Below, one piece after another: positions 1 through 9,314 of a stretch of DNA of 64,000 nt (position 1 is the stretch's first letter; every line of letters begins with the position of its first letter). Position numbers and translations under genes: made by a program. The DNA comes from Fuerstiella sp. (lineage in GTDB: Bacteria > Planctomycetota > Planctomycetia > Planctomycetales > Planctomycetaceae). The notes beneath the pieces are model-generated. The model had not been told where the DNA came from. It saw nothing but the letters and a program-made list of their open reading frames with translations, and ran no database searches. Location: NCBI GenBank assembly GCA_022447225.1, contig JAKVAZ010000017.1, positions 1 to 64,000 on the forward strand. Reading direction: 5' to 3'.

Positions 1-452
1 CTGACCCGTGGCAGGAATCGTTCCGCCAGCACACGTGCAATCCTCCTTCCCATTTTCGGCTCGGATGTTGAGAACAGATCGCACAGTTCATACCCCACTG
101 CAATTCCTGCTCGCTTGATGGATTGCATTGAGTAATAGCTGTCGAGCGTTGTGTCATAGAAAAGACATAAGTCGGGAGATTGCTGAACGACTGTTTTTGT
201 TAACTGTCTCCAAAAGCGAAGACGTGAACTCACCGTCGGTCGATGTTGAATCGGACCGACGGAAACGACGCCAAAGTCGGTGTCAGTGGCTTGCTCAAGG
301 TGGCCGAAATGTCTGGGGACGATCATGCGGACTTCACCGCCAGTTGCTGCAAGTCCGCGGCATATGTCACGAACCCGCCGTACTCCCGCCGAAATCTGCG
401 GCGGTGGGTATGCCCCCTGATACACGACTGCATAGGACAATTTATCTGACAC
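1..452 (-). CDS. Glycosyltransferase, GT-B type, N-terminal part (runs off window)
   Basis: This minus-strand gene is open to the window edge, so only about the first 150 residues are visible. I chose the GTG at 450-452 because a GAGGAG ribosome-binding sequence lies about 8 bases upstream. The protein begins MSDKLSYAVVYQGAYPPP and continues with SAGVRRVRDICRGLAATGG, a glycine-rich N-terminal nucleotide-binding pattern seen in GT4-type retaining glycosyltransferases. It has no signal peptide and probably acts at the inner face of the cytoplasmic membrane. It is the last visible gene of the left-hand minus-strand block, downstream of a methyltransferase and an epimerase. The sugar transferred cannot be read from this fragment. 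Confidence 0.6.
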   Translation of the reverse strand, partial: MSDKLSYAVVYQGAYPPPQISAGVRRVRDICRGLAATGGEVRMIVPRHFGHLEQATDTDFGVVSVGPIQHRPTVSSRLRFWRQLTKTVVQQSPDLCLFYDTTLDSYYSMQSIKRAGIAVGYELCDLFSTSEPKMGRRIARVLAERFLPRV

Positions 453-591
453 AAGAACGTCTCCTCTGACCAGTATCTTTGTTGCGAATACCGTAATGTT
501 CCGCTGTCTGGATGTGCACCGCCCGAACTGTACGGCGATCGATGTGAGCGACTCGGTGGGGCGTATTGCAGGGGCCGTCAATATTGCCGTA

Positions 592-1485
592 TCAACGAAG
601 GACCCGGTGCACCGGAGCCGGATAACGCTTCGCAAATACTGCAGAGAGTGCAGCGTAGACTCCGATTCGATACAGAGACCAACGGACGCTCTCGTTGAAT
701 CCCATTGCAAAGCGCCCGCGGTGACTGATCGTGATCTGCTCGTCAAATTCCTGTTCGGCAGATGCCACGATCAGACCGTCGCCGGAGAAACTCTCGCTGG
801 GAGTGTGCTTCGCGATCAGATGGTACCGCAGTTCCTTCAGGCGACTCAGACAACGTTGATGGAGTTCATGGCCGTGGGTGGATATGAAAATGAAGCGAAC
901 ATTCTTCTTCGACAGCGCATTCTTTGCTCCGTCAAGCATCAAGCGTTCAAATCCCTGTATGTCCGAGTGCAGGATCGCCACCTTTTCGATGCCATGCTTC
1001 TTAATAATACTGTCCACGCTCATGGTTGGCGGTGTCGACGACTGATCCGCTACATCACTGACAAAGGCGTGCTCAAAAATGCCTTCAGCATTGTTCATGT
1101 CAAAATTTTGTTTGCCGAGCTCGAGATTCTCCCGTTCGGGTTCGACCATATAGTTCTTCGCATCGTAGATCGCCTGCTGGAACCAAAGAGAGTAATAGCT
1201 CCAATAGGATCCCAGTTCGATCATCGTCGAATCAGGTCCCACTTTCTTCAGTACCTCGAAGAACACTTTTTCTTCCTGCGGTTCATGGTGACCGCCCAGT
1301 TTTTCGACGATTTGCGTGATGAACGGTCCGTAATACCCGTCGGCATAAACCTTGATGCCGTTGTGCATGACCTGTACTCGCCGACCATTGGAAGTTTCAA
1401 ATACAGACCCCGCATCGCCAACTTTGGGTATGTAATCGGTGTCTGTGCACGACACCGTCATGGCGACTCTTCGCTCTTCAGACAT
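592..1485 (-). CDS. FkbM-family SAM-dependent methyltransferase
   Basis: This 297-residue class I methyltransferase of the FkbM type probably O-methylates a sugar during glycan assembly. The SAM-binding loop reads MIELGSYWSYYS near residue 90. The family hallmark near residue 170 reads HSDIQGFERLMLDGA, a variant of the usual KIDVEGAE. I prefer the ATG at 1485, which has AGAAGGA about 8 bases upstream; an in-frame ATG three codons earlier sits on top of that ribosome-binding site. The C-terminal tail of about 70 residues after the methyltransferase core is basic and unassigned. It lies between a glycosyltransferase and an epimerase on the same strand. A long plus-strand frame across it is a shadow. 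Confidence 0.75.
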   Translation of the reverse strand: MSEERRVAMTVSCTDTDYIPKVGDAGSVFETSNGRRVQVMHNGIKVYADGYYGPFITQIVEKLGGHHEPQEEKVFFEVLKKVGPDSTMIELGSYWSYYSLWFQQAIYDAKNYMVEPERENLELGKQNFDMNNAEGIFEHAFVSDVADQSSTPPTMSVDSIIKKHGIEKVAILHSDIQGFERLMLDGAKNALSKKNVRFIFISTHGHELHQRCLSRLKELRYHLIAKHTPSESFSGDGLIVASAEQEFDEQITISHRGRFAMGFNESVRWSLYRIGVYAALSAVFAKRYPAPVHRVLR

Positions 1486-1604
1486 CGTGATCATCCTTCT
1501 GATTCTGTGATTCGGAAAAAAGTTCGCGAAAACGTCATGAATGAAATGATGCTGTACCGTCGTTCTTAGGCTGCCGGAGATCGGTACCTCCGGGCGTGGG
1601 AAAT

Positions 1605-2678
1605 TCAGGCAGCCCTTCCGGCACCAGTCGCTTCGACGTTAATGATCTGTTGCAGAATTTCGTTGACCGAGTACCGCTGCTCCCATTCCGGGTAGTGAGT
1701 TTGGAACCGTCGTGTGTCACTGACGTACCAGATGTGATCGCCGGTGCGATTATCTTCTTTGTACGAATAGTTCATTTTGTTTCCGGTCAGTGTTTCTGTC
1801 ATCCGAATTGCTTCCAACAACGAGCAATTCGAAAACCGCCCTCCCCCAGCGTTGTAAACCTCACCGGATCGAGGATTCTGGAAGAAGTGATCGAACATCA
1901 TGATCAGGTCGTGACTGTGTATGTTGTCTCGAACCTGCTTTCCCTTGTATCCGAAAATCGAATAGTGGCGTCCAGTCACGCAACACTTCACAAGATACGA
2001 CAGAAAGCCGTGCATTTCGGTTCCGGCATGATTAGGCCCGGTTAAACAGCCACCCCGGAAAACTCCGGTCTTCATCCCAAAGTAGCGGCCGTATTCCTGC
2101 ACGAGAACATCGGCAGCAACTTTCGAAGCACCGAACAGCGAGTGTTTACACCGATCAATGGACATTGATTCATCGATTCCGTATTCGAAGTACGGATGCG
2201 ATTGGTCGATCTCCCAGCGCGTTTCCAACTCGATCAGTGGTAGTTGATTCGGCGTGTCGCCGTAGACCTTGTTGGTTGATGTAAACACGAAAACCGCTTC
2301 CGGGCTTGATTGACGCGCGGCTTCCAGCAGGTTGAGTGTGCCATTAGCGTTGATGGTGAAATCTGTCAGCGGCTCTCGAGCCGCCCAGTCATGCGACGGC
2401 TGAGCAGCGGTATGCACTATTAACTGAATGTCGCTGCCAAATTCAGAAAAGATGGTCTGAATGGTTTCTGTGTCTCTGATATCAACGTTTCGAGCCTGAA
2501 AGTTTTTGACTTCGGCTTCGAGTCGCGTGGTTGATGGTCGTGTCGATGCTTCAGTGCCGAAAAAATAGCACCGGGAGTCGTTGTCGATTCCCACGACAAT
2601 GTCGAACTGAGTCGAGAAATGTCGAACGGCCTGAGAACCGATCAGTCCCCCGGATCCGGTGATGATTGCTACACTCAT
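1605..2678 (-). CDS. Extended-SDR nucleotide-sugar epimerase, CDP-paratose 2-epimerase-like
   Basis: This 357-residue extended short-chain dehydrogenase interconverts or dehydrates a nucleotide sugar. The Rossmann motif GSGGLIGS begins at about residue 8, and there is an AAQPSHDWA segment near 90, an STNKVYGD segment near 130 and a [11 protein letters not shown] segment near 210. These match the group often annotated as CDP-paratose or tyvelose 2-epimerase. At the position of the catalytic YxxxK the sequence reads HSLFGASK, so Phe replaces Tyr. No CDP-sugar genes are in the window, so the real substrate may be a different nucleotide sugar. It sits between two FkbM methyltransferases, and its start has no strong ribosome-binding site. 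Confidence 0.7.
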   Translation of the reverse strand: MSVAIITGSGGLIGSQAVRHFSTQFDIVVGIDNDSRCYFFGTEASTRPSTTRLEAEVKNFQARNVDIRDTETIQTIFSEFGSDIQLIVHTAAQPSHDWAAREPLTDFTINANGTLNLLEAARQSSPEAVFVFTSTNKVYGDTPNQLPLIELETRWEIDQSHPYFEYGIDESMSIDRCKHSLFGASKVAADVLVQEYGRYFGMKTGVFRGGCLTGPNHAGTEMHGFLSYLVKCCVTGRHYSIFGYKGKQVRDNIHSHDLIMMFDHFFQNPRSGEVYNAGGGRFSNCSLLEAIRMTETLTGNKMNYSYKEDNRTGDHIWYVSDTRRFQTHYPEWEQRYSVNEILQQIINVEATGAGRAA

Positions 2679-3474
2679 GACAGTTTACTGAAACCTACAG
2701 TTCACAAATATTTGGAGGTGGTTTTTGAAAATGTCTTTAGCGAAACAGGTGCAGTGATCTGGATTGCAAATCAGCGTCTACTGTCATGTCTGTGTCCTGA
2801 GTTGTCACAATGTGGTGCAACTTTGAGTTTCATGTTGAGTTCTCAGGAGGGATCAGTCAGTTGTCAGAATTCTTTCAAGTCCGCTGAACATCAGATGGAC
2901 AAGGTGCATGTCAGTTCCAGTCGGACTATGAGATATTTATTTCAGTCGCTGATGGTCCAACCACGTCACTTTCGTGAGACGCCGGGTGTTATCTGACTGT
3001 TAAAAGAGATAGGGGTAGTCGTGACGAAGGAACACAAACTGAATTGCTGTATTACCGGCAAGGCATACAGTCGCCAGAACGATAAACTGATTTTTTGCGA
3101 CATCGAATCCAGTTCTGAGGCGATTTCCGTCCAATTCAGAACTACATCAACCAACGCGTGGAGCTGAGTGCGCCAGCCATAAGGAATACCAAACGGGAAA
3201 CATTATCCGTATTGATTGCGATAGAATCTTGACGTGGCAGAAACAGCCAAACGGTTGTGATGGTGGGGACTCAAAAATGGCCCGGAATGTCTCCATCAGT
3301 GTCCGACGATTTTTGGCGAACGATTCCGCGTGAACCGACGTCCCGGAAATTCTCAGACGGACCAGCAGGTTCGCCAGGATATTTCGATACAAACCAAGTG
3401 AGGTGACTCCCTTGTGAAGACGACTGAATTGGCGTGTTTGCTTAAACCCTGATCGTCGTATGCTCGAACTGCTT
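2679..3474. other. Intergenic stretch with possible gene remnant
   Basis: No intact gene is seen in these 800 bases. On the minus strand, about 3000-3145 can be read as an uninterrupted peptide ending FLRHDYPYLF before a TAA at 3000-3002. It has a hydrophobic middle and no start codon, so it may be the tail of a lost gene. Its family was not recognised. Short plus-strand frames here look like noise. Confidence 0.3.
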
Positions 3475-4266
3475 TCAGGCTGCGTGGTACAAACGAGGTC
3501 GAATCTGCTCGGATGGAATGGCGAGTGTGTTGAATACACATGCCGAACGCAACTGCCGTTGTGCCTTCGGTTGGGTTCCGTCAAACAGCTGATAGCCATA
3601 TGACCGAAGGATCTCAGTTACGGAGGCTGTCGGTTGCTTTCCGACTTCCAGATAGAATTTCGGCCGGTGCTCTTTGAGTACGTTGTGACCGCCCTCCAGC
3701 ACTAACTGTTCAGCGCCTTCCACATCGATCTTTATGATTGTTGGAGGTGGAAACACAGCCAACATGGAATCAAGTGTCGTTGTTGGAACCAATTGTGTGT
3801 ATCTGGTTCCGCCAGCCTGACTACGCCCGGTGGTGTGCTGTAATGAGTTCGAAGAACGGCCACGTACCGCTATAGAAAATTGTGTGATTTCTGACGTATT
3901 GGTCACTGCGCTACACAGGACATGAGTGGTGCGATCCCGGTTTTCTGCCAGCTGAGTCGATCGTTGAATTAATGACGCCAGAATCGGATCCGGCTCCACA
4001 CATACCACCGTGCCCGCCTCTCCGACCCGGTGTGATGCCAAAAAACTAAAAGCACCTAAATTGCCTCCAATGTCCCAGACATGGTCGCCTTCCTGAACGT
4101 ATTCCGAAGCGATCGTTACCAGATCACGGAATGCGCCATATCCTGGTTTTAAGTACGTCAGTGCCGAATCGGGGGTGACGAAGAACGGACGTCGGCCAAA
4201 GCTGGATGGCAGCCGACGGCGGATCACGATTCGACGAGCGACGCGTTCTGCGATTGTTCTAAGCAT
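3475..4266 (-). CDS. FkbM-family SAM-dependent methyltransferase
   Basis: This 263-residue FkbM methyltransferase has an intact SAM-binding loop (VWDIGGNLGAFSF near residue 63), an acidic second motif (VVCVEPDP near 87) and the family signature KIDVEGAEQLVLEGG near 180. It probably O-methylates a sugar residue of the locus's glycan. It is clearly paralogous along its whole length to the C-terminal half of the GT4-FkbM fusion at 9315-11402; both have RRRLP, FGRR, TTLDSML and a C-terminal SEQ segment. No clear ribosome-binding site precedes the ATG at 4266. It stands alone, with about 650 empty bases between it and rmlA upstream. Confidence 0.8.
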   Translation of the reverse strand: MLRTIAERVARRIVIRRRLPSSFGRRPFFVTPDSALTYLKPGYGAFRDLVTIASEYVQEGDHVWDIGGNLGAFSFLASHRVGEAGTVVCVEPDPILASLIQRSTQLAENRDRTTHVLCSAVTNTSEITQFSIAVRGRSSNSLQHTTGRSQAGGTRYTQLVPTTTLDSMLAVFPPPTIIKIDVEGAEQLVLEGGHNVLKEHRPKFYLEVGKQPTASVTEILRSYGYQLFDGTQPKAQRQLRSACVFNTLAIPSEQIRPRLYHAA

Positions 4267-4931
4267 CGTGTGCGTTCAATAAACAATCAGTAAATAATTC
4301 CGTGATGGCCGCATCAAATCGAGGTGCCGTGAGTTATGCAGATTTAAAAAATATCCGAAATTCAACAATGTCTGTTTGTGCCTGAAAATTGAACGAGACA
4401 CGCGAGATGTCCGCGCAAACTTCGCCCTCCTGGGTGACATCAGGAGTCGACGCAACTCCGGTCACTCGATTGCATTCCGCTGATGCGAACCGCATGGATC
4501 ACGGTTGTTCTCGCGAGGTTAGCCAAAATCTGTGATTCAATGCTAGACCGACTTCGCGCAGATTCAGCCGGACGAGGTGCCAGTGATGAAATGACTGCCG
4601 GTTCTTCTTTTCAACAATCGGCAGAAGTTTCCGGATCTGTACCAGGCGGCAGGATCAGAAATGCAATCCGATCAGCAGAATCATAAACGGAGAGTATTTC
4701 GAAAGCAGGGACAACACAGACAACGTTGCGACTGCAAGTTAAATCACGTCCGGAATCTGTGCCGCCGGTGAGTCATTCTCTTCGAGCTGGCATATGACAT
4801 CGGACGGAAAGCCCGGGTAGCGTCGACGCGCGGACTGACCGGCCACCGGGACGGTGTTGATATCCCTGAGGTGACAGCTGTGCCATTGCCCTCTGATAAG
4901 ATGCCTGCGGGTTGCCGATGTTCTTCTGTCG
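4267..4931. other. Intergenic stretch
   Basis: No convincing gene is seen. It contains one copy of a short repeated element (4413-4444, listed separately). On the minus strand a 53-codon frame (4334-4495) overlaps that element; it matches nothing I recognise and is not called. Confidence 0.4.
4413..4444 (-). repeat. Leader-like repeat, copy A
   Basis: On the plus strand the block begins GCGCAAACT and ends CCTGGGTGACATCAGG. Its first 27 bases match the block at 43157-43183 at 23 positions without a gap. On the minus strand it forms a small hairpin, CTCCTG/CAGGAG, with ATGTCACC in the loop. It lies about 150 bases upstream of the FkbM gene that starts at 4266. Function is unknown; see findings. 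Confidence 0.45.
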
Positions 4932-5810
4932 TTAGCGACCGGATGCGACGTGTTTTAAATATTCTCCGTAATCATTTGGATATTCGGCCGCGAGGTTTCG
5001 GAGATGTTCTGCATCAATCAGGCCTCGACGAAACGCGATTTCTTCCGGGCAGGAGACCTTCAGCCCCATTCGATTTTCGATGGCAGCTACGAACTGGCCG
5101 GCTTCCAGAAGTGAATTGTGAGTTCCCGTATCCAGCCATGCGAATCCGCGTGACAACAATTCGACCTTTAGCAGGCCGCGACGCATGTACTCGCGATTGA
5201 CGTCCGTGATTTCATACTCACCACGTTCTGAGGGTTCGAGATTCCGTGAAATCTCTACTACATCATTGTCGTAGAAATACAGCCCTGGCACGGCATAATG
5301 CGAACGGGGTTCCTTTGGTTTTTCCTGCAGTGACACGACTTTTCCGGTGTCATCAAATTCGACCACTCCGTAACGTTCCGGATCGCGCACTTCGTAACCA
5401 AATATGGTCGCTCCGGTGTCCTGTGACACCGCATTTCCCAGGAGTTGCTGGAATCCTCTGCCGTAGAAGATGTTGTCTCCCAAAACCAGCGCTACGTGAT
5501 CATCGCCAATGAAATCGGCCCCGAGGACGAAGGCCTGGGCCAGTCCGTCGGGTTTTGGCTGTGTTACGTAGGAAAACTTCATTCCCCACTGCTCACCAGT
5601 GCCCAGCAGCTGTTCGAAACCACCGATGTCGCGTGGTGACGAAATCACCAGCACCTCGTTAATCCCTGCCAGCATCAGCGCCGAAAGCGGATAATAGATC
5701 ATTGGCTTGTCGTACACCGGCACCATTTGTTTGCTGATGCCGAGAGTGAGTGGAAAGAGCCGAGAACCGGACCCTCCGGCCAGAATGATGCCTTTTTTGA
5801 AACAACTCAT
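4932..5810 (-). CDS. rmlA: Glucose-1-phosphate thymidylyltransferase
   Basis: This enzyme joins glucose 1-phosphate and dTTP to give dTDP-glucose, the first step of dTDP-rhamnose synthesis in the cytoplasm. The 292-residue length fits the short RmlA form. The nucleotide-binding loop [11 protein letters not shown] lies near residue 11, followed by [17 protein letters not shown] and the LGDNIFYG segment near 110. I chose the ATG at 5810 because AGAGGA lies about 7 bases upstream and the family begins at this point; an upstream in-frame start would add 12 atypical residues. It is third in a minus-strand rhamnose unit after the epimerase/reductase and rmlB, and is separated from rmlB by a strong hairpin. 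Confidence 0.95.
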   Translation of the reverse strand: MSCFKKGIILAGGSGSRLFPLTLGISKQMVPVYDKPMIYYPLSALMLAGINEVLVISSPRDIGGFEQLLGTGEQWGMKFSYVTQPKPDGLAQAFVLGADFIGDDHVALVLGDNIFYGRGFQQLLGNAVSQDTGATIFGYEVRDPERYGVVEFDDTGKVVSLQEKPKEPRSHYAVPGLYFYDNDVVEISRNLEPSERGEYEITDVNREYMRRGLLKVELLSRGFAWLDTGTHNSLLEAGQFVAAIENRMGLKVSCPEEIAFRRGLIDAEHLRNLAAEYPNDYGEYLKHVASGR

Positions 5811-5847
5811 CTCGATTCCTCTCCAATGAATTCTCTGCGCAGACAAG

Positions 5848-5874
5848 CACCCCGGTCACTCGGTAACCGGGGTG
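5848..5874 (-). terminator. Hairpin between rmlB and rmlA
   Basis: A perfect 9-base stem (CACCCCGGT with ACCGGGGTG) flanks a 9-base loop, and the stem can be lengthened by a G-U and an A-U pair. In the minus-strand direction it is followed by CTTGTCTG, a poor U-tract. It may therefore be a partial terminator, an attenuator or an mRNA-stabilising structure that lowers rmlA relative to rmlB. Its sequence resembles the hairpin at 11667-11692. Confidence 0.5.
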
Positions 5875-5885
5875 TTCACTGCAAT

Positions 5886-6932
5886 CTACTCCAATCCAAG
5901 TCGCTCGCGCCGGTAGTTGCCACTCTGGACTCGTTCAACCCAATCGGAATGGTCGAGGTACCAGCGCACGGTTGTTTCAATACCGGTCATAAAATCGGTT
6001 TTCGGCACCCAGCCAAGCTCATCACGAATTTTTGAGGCATCAATGGCGTAGCGACGATCGTGGCCGGGACGATCCTTCACGTACGTGATCAATGAATCGC
6101 ATGGTGTGTGTGCCAGGTCCGGACAGTACTGATCTACGGCTCCGCAAATCGTCTTCACTATTTCGATATTCGTCCGTTCCGTATTTCCGCCAACGTTGTA
6201 ACACTCGCCGACCACTCCCTGTGTCAGCACTGTTTGAATCGCTTCACAGTGGTCTTCGACATACAGCCAGTCGCGAACGTTGAGCCCATCACCATACACC
6301 GGCAGTGGTCGACCTTCCATGGCATTCAGGATCATGAGTGGAATCAGCTTTTCCGGAAACTGATATGGCCCATAGTTATTCGAGCAGTTGGTCAGCAGCA
6401 CCGGCAATCCATACGTGTGATGCCAGGCCCGGACAAAATGATCAGACGCAGCTTTGGATGCGGAATAGGGACTGTTCGGAGCGTATGCCGTTGATTCCGT
6501 GAATAATCCGGTATCACCTAATGAGCCGTAAACTTCGTCTGTTGACACGTGCAGGAAACGGAATGCCTTACCGGCTGATTCATCCAGACCGTTCCAGAAA
6601 TTTCTCACTTCTTCCAGAAATCGACATGTTCCCAGCACATTGGTTTCCACAAATGTCAGTGGACCGTCGATTGAACGATCCACGTGAGATTCCGCCGCGA
6701 AATTAACGATGGCCTGAGGCTGATGCTGTTGCAGCAGTTCACGGACCAGTGAAGAATCTCCAATATCACCAACGATCAGCTGGTGGCTGGGACCATCCGG
6801 AAGTGAATCGGGATTACCTGCGTACGTGAGTTTGTCGAGATTGACCAGACGGACATCGCCGCGTGAGGCCAGTTGCCGCGCAAAACAACTGCCAATGAAT
6901 CCAGCTCCACCAGTAATCAGAATGGTCTTCAT
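5886..6932 (-). CDS. rmlB: dTDP-glucose 4,6-dehydratase
   Basis: RmlB oxidises and dehydrates dTDP-glucose to dTDP-4-keto-6-deoxyglucose using bound NAD. The 348-residue protein is the usual length. It shows the Rossmann motif GGAGFIGS at residue 8, FAAESHVDRSI near 80, the catalytic STDEVYG near 130 and the YSASK active-site motif near 160. The ATG at 6932 overlaps the stop of the upstream epimerase/reductase gene by four bases (ATGA), which indicates translational coupling. It is followed by a hairpin and then rmlA. The family assignment is firm. Confidence 0.95.
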   Translation of the reverse strand: MKTILITGGAGFIGSCFARQLASRGDVRLVNLDKLTYAGNPDSLPDGPSHQLIVGDIGDSSLVRELLQQHQPQAIVNFAAESHVDRSIDGPLTFVETNVLGTCRFLEEVRNFWNGLDESAGKAFRFLHVSTDEVYGSLGDTGLFTESTAYAPNSPYSASKAASDHFVRAWHHTYGLPVLLTNCSNNYGPYQFPEKLIPLMILNAMEGRPLPVYGDGLNVRDWLYVEDHCEAIQTVLTQGVVGECYNVGGNTERTNIEIVKTICGAVDQYCPDLAHTPCDSLITYVKDRPGHDRRYAIDASKIRDELGWVPKTDFMTGIETTVRWYLDHSDWVERVQSGNYRRERLGLE

Positions 6933-7798
6933 GCCCTGATCCAGTTCTTCATCGCTTTTTCAAGAGCCTCCTCAACGGGACTCAGTGGAAGTCCGGCGGC
7001 AACAGCCTTACTGCTGTCCAGCACACAGTTGGAACGTGGCGTCTTTGCGGCAATTCGAAGAAATTGTTCTTCACTTTCAAAAAACTCGAAAGGCCTGTGA
7101 CTGAGTCCGTGTTGCTGAACGCGTTCGATCACCTGCCGAGTTGTGATTGATCCCGGATTGGTGAGGTTCCAGAGTCCGTACTCGCATTCCTTCATTGTGC
7201 AGTCAATGCAGGCATCAGCGAATTCGTCCAGATGTGACAGGCTGTTGGTCGCATTGAGCAGTCGGGGGTAGTTCATCATTTTAGTGATATAATTGCGGGG
7301 CGAATCGACGTGATTGAACGGTATTCTCAGTCTCCAGATCCAGCAACGTTCCGCGCCCTGCAGTACTTCTTCGCCCAAGGCCTTGCAGCCCGAATAGAAG
7401 CTGCAGTTATCCTGACGAAATGTAAAGTTGGGGTCATCACTTTCCCGGAATCCGATGCCGTCACTGCGCGTTCCCGTGAAAATACATCCGGAAGATACGT
7501 GCCCCCAGGGAATTTTCAGATCTTCACAGACCGTTCTCACCGTTCCTGGCAATACACCATTGCCTGCCAGACATTCGGCTCGGTGCAATTCACATGCATC
7601 GACATTCGGACGACCGGTATATCCAGCTGCGTTGAATACGTACTGCGGCCGGACACTTTGCAAGTATTGCTTCAGGGATAATGCGTCAGTGTAGTCAACG
7701 TCCGAACGGGCGATTGAGCTGAATTCCAGCCCCCGTCGAGACAATCCTGCCTGTAGTGCCTGGCCGACGTATCCGCTTCCACCTAACAGAACCAGCAT
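6929..7798 (-). CDS. 4-keto-6-deoxysugar epimerase/reductase, plant NRS/ER- and RmlD-like
   Basis: This 289-residue extended SDR probably completes rhamnose synthesis from the RmlB product. The Rossmann loop GGSGYVG is near residue 7. The motifs NAAGYTGRPNVDACE, GCIF, GIGF, PRNYITKM, LWNLTNPG and APRSN-like TPRSN correspond closely to the plant and viral nucleotide-rhamnose synthase/epimerase-reductase, which performs both 3,5-epimerisation and 4-reduction. The catalytic YxxxK is present as YSGCK. I chose the ATG at 7798 because AGGAAAG lies just upstream; earlier in-frame starts add unstructured residues. The gene overlaps rmlB by four bases and heads the rml unit. No rmlC is in the window, which fits a dual-function enzyme. 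Plain RmlD activity is the alternative. Confidence 0.75.
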   Translation of the reverse strand: MLVLLGGSGYVGQALQAGLSRRGLEFSSIARSDVDYTDALSLKQYLQSVRPQYVFNAAGYTGRPNVDACELHRAECLAGNGVLPGTVRTVCEDLKIPWGHVSSGCIFTGTRSDGIGFRESDDPNFTFRQDNCSFYSGCKALGEEVLQGAERCWIWRLRIPFNHVDSPRNYITKMMNYPRLLNATNSLSHLDEFADACIDCTMKECEYGLWNLTNPGSITTRQVIERVQQHGLSHRPFEFFESEEQFLRIAAKTPRSNCVLDSSKAVAAGLPLSPVEEALEKAMKNWIRA

Positions 7799-8056
7799 GT
7801 TCTTTCCTGATTGTGTTCGTTGACCAAATTGTTGCCGACCATCGTTTGAATTTTGTTGAACCAACAGTGGTTCAGACAATCAATTTCTTGGTTTCGGATC
7901 ACGTAATTTTCCGATTCGGAGCTTCAGATCAGGGAAACCTAGCAAAAACTATTGTGCAGTTCCTGTTCATGTCACAGACTCATACGAGTTGCGTAAGTCT
8001 TTTCGGTCACTCCATGTGGCAAGGAACCTCTCAACCACCCACAGCGGACAACCAAA
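7799..8056. promoter_or_regulatory. Divergent intergenic region between rhamnose unit and nusG-like gene
   Basis: These 258 bases separate a leftward rhamnose operon from a rightward NusG-like gene, so promoters for both are expected here. I could not pick out convincing -35 and -10 boxes. The call rests on gene orientation only. Confidence 0.3.
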
Positions 8057-8617
8057 ATGCCAATTCTGGCAAATGAACCGGACATTTTCCCCGACAATCT
8101 GTTGAATCAGAACGGTCAGAGCAGTGAGGGTATTGAATGGTACGCTATTCACACCCTCAGCCGACGGGAAAAGGAACTAATGAGGCGGTTGCGGTCACAG
8201 AAGATTTCACATTACTGCCCTTTGGCAGAAACCCGTAAAAGATCACCTGCCGGTCGAATTCGCACGAGTTACCTGCCGTTGTTTCGCAGTTATGTATTCG
8301 TGCGAGGCAAAGAAGAAGACCGTTACAAAGCAGTCGCTACCGGATGCGTGGCCAACTGTCTGGAAGTCGTGGAGAGCGAACAGCTGGTTGCCGATCTTCG
8401 CAGAATCCGACTGCTCAATCAGGAGGGGTCGGACGTACGTCCTGAGCCTGTACCACTGGTCGGCCAAAATGCGATCGTTGTTTCCGGTCCGTTGATCGGG
8501 GTTCGAGGGACTATTACCGAGATTCACTCACAACACAGGCTCACCGTTTTGGTGAGTTTCATGCAGCAGGGTGCATCGGTAACGATTGACGAAGCCGATG
8601 TTGAATTAACGGACTGA
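8057..8617 (+). CDS. Specialised NusG paralog (RfaH/LoaP/UpxY-type antiterminator)
   Basis: This 186-residue protein has an NGN domain beginning GIEWYAIHTLSRREKEL at about residue 24, with the typical YLPLFRSYVFVRG core near 75. It ends in a KOW domain (GPLIGVRGTITEIHS, residues about 143-158). NusG paralogs of this kind ride on RNA polymerase and suppress termination in long polysaccharide operons after recruitment at a leader sequence. Housekeeping nusG normally lies beside ribosomal protein genes, so this is more likely a locus-specific copy. It lies on the plus strand, whereas nearly all glycan genes are on the minus strand, so it must act in trans on them. The first 23 residues are an unassigned extension. 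Confidence 0.8.
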   Translation: MPILANEPDIFPDNLLNQNGQSSEGIEWYAIHTLSRREKELMRRLRSQKISHYCPLAETRKRSPAGRIRTSYLPLFRSYVFVRGKEEDRYKAVATGCVANCLEVVESEQLVADLRRIRLLNQEGSDVRPEPVPLVGQNAIVVSGPLIGVRGTITEIHSQHRLTVLVSFMQQGASVTIDEADVELTD

Positions 8618-9314
8618 ATCCGTGCCGTGGACGGTGACGACACCGCTCAAACGGCCAGTCAGAGACAAGACAAGTTATGCACCTGGGGCATACTGCTTCG
8701 TTATTTGTCCAGATTGCTATCGATTGTGGTCAACGGTGTGCGCGCTGTCTCACGTCGTAATACGTCTGTCCGATAAGCGAATTGCCGCTGTCCGGCAGGT
8801 CCTTTCGATTGTGGTTCGATGCCTGTTACGTTGAACCAATTTTTTCTGCCGCGTCAGTTCTGAATGTACTTCAACTGTCTTCAAGCCGGGACGAACAATG
8901 AGTGCGCCTCTCAGTTCAAAGACCAGTTTAGGACCGATCGTAACGTCACTGTCCGGAAGCAGCACAACATGACTGACTGCGTGCACAATTCCCCAAATTT
9001 AGTGCAGCGGCCACTCCGTGGTTTTCATGACACGAGATATCTCACATGTGGAAGTAACCTTTGAAGTGCAGAGATTAACCGCCTTAGCGACTGAGTACTT
9101 CCATTGTCACACACAATGACTTCGAATTGTGAAGCTGACGTCGTCTGGGTTGTCAGCTGCTCCCAATAGTCGTTGCAGACTCTTGATTCGATTGAAGACG
9201 GGAATTACAACGGAACAGCAAAACTGTCGACCACGACTCATCCTGTCCGGTTCGTGCCTGGTTTGCACGGACATGAATTGTCACTCCGGATTGAACTCCT
9301 GTCCACCTGTTGGA
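8618..9314. other. Intergenic stretch
   Basis: No recognisable gene is seen in these 700 bases. A minus-strand frame at 8750-8986 (78 codons, containing VLLPDSDVTIGPKL) looks somewhat protein-like, but it has no family match that I know and no ribosome-binding site. A small inverted repeat, CATTG/CAATG, lies near 9106-9122. The stretch separates the NusG-like gene from the convergent GT4-FkbM gene. Confidence 0.35.

Noticed and set aside
496-1569. Long plus-strand frame of 357 codons
   Set aside because: It lies antisense to the FkbM methyltransferase at 592-1485, which has clear family motifs and a ribosome-binding site. The plus-strand product has no recognisable domain.
4413-4500. Resemblance to a cyclic-di-GMP (GEMM) riboswitch because of GCAAAC and GACGCAA
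   Set aside because: The tetraloop receptor, the second helix and the conserved 3' part do not fit, and no plus-strand gene follows.
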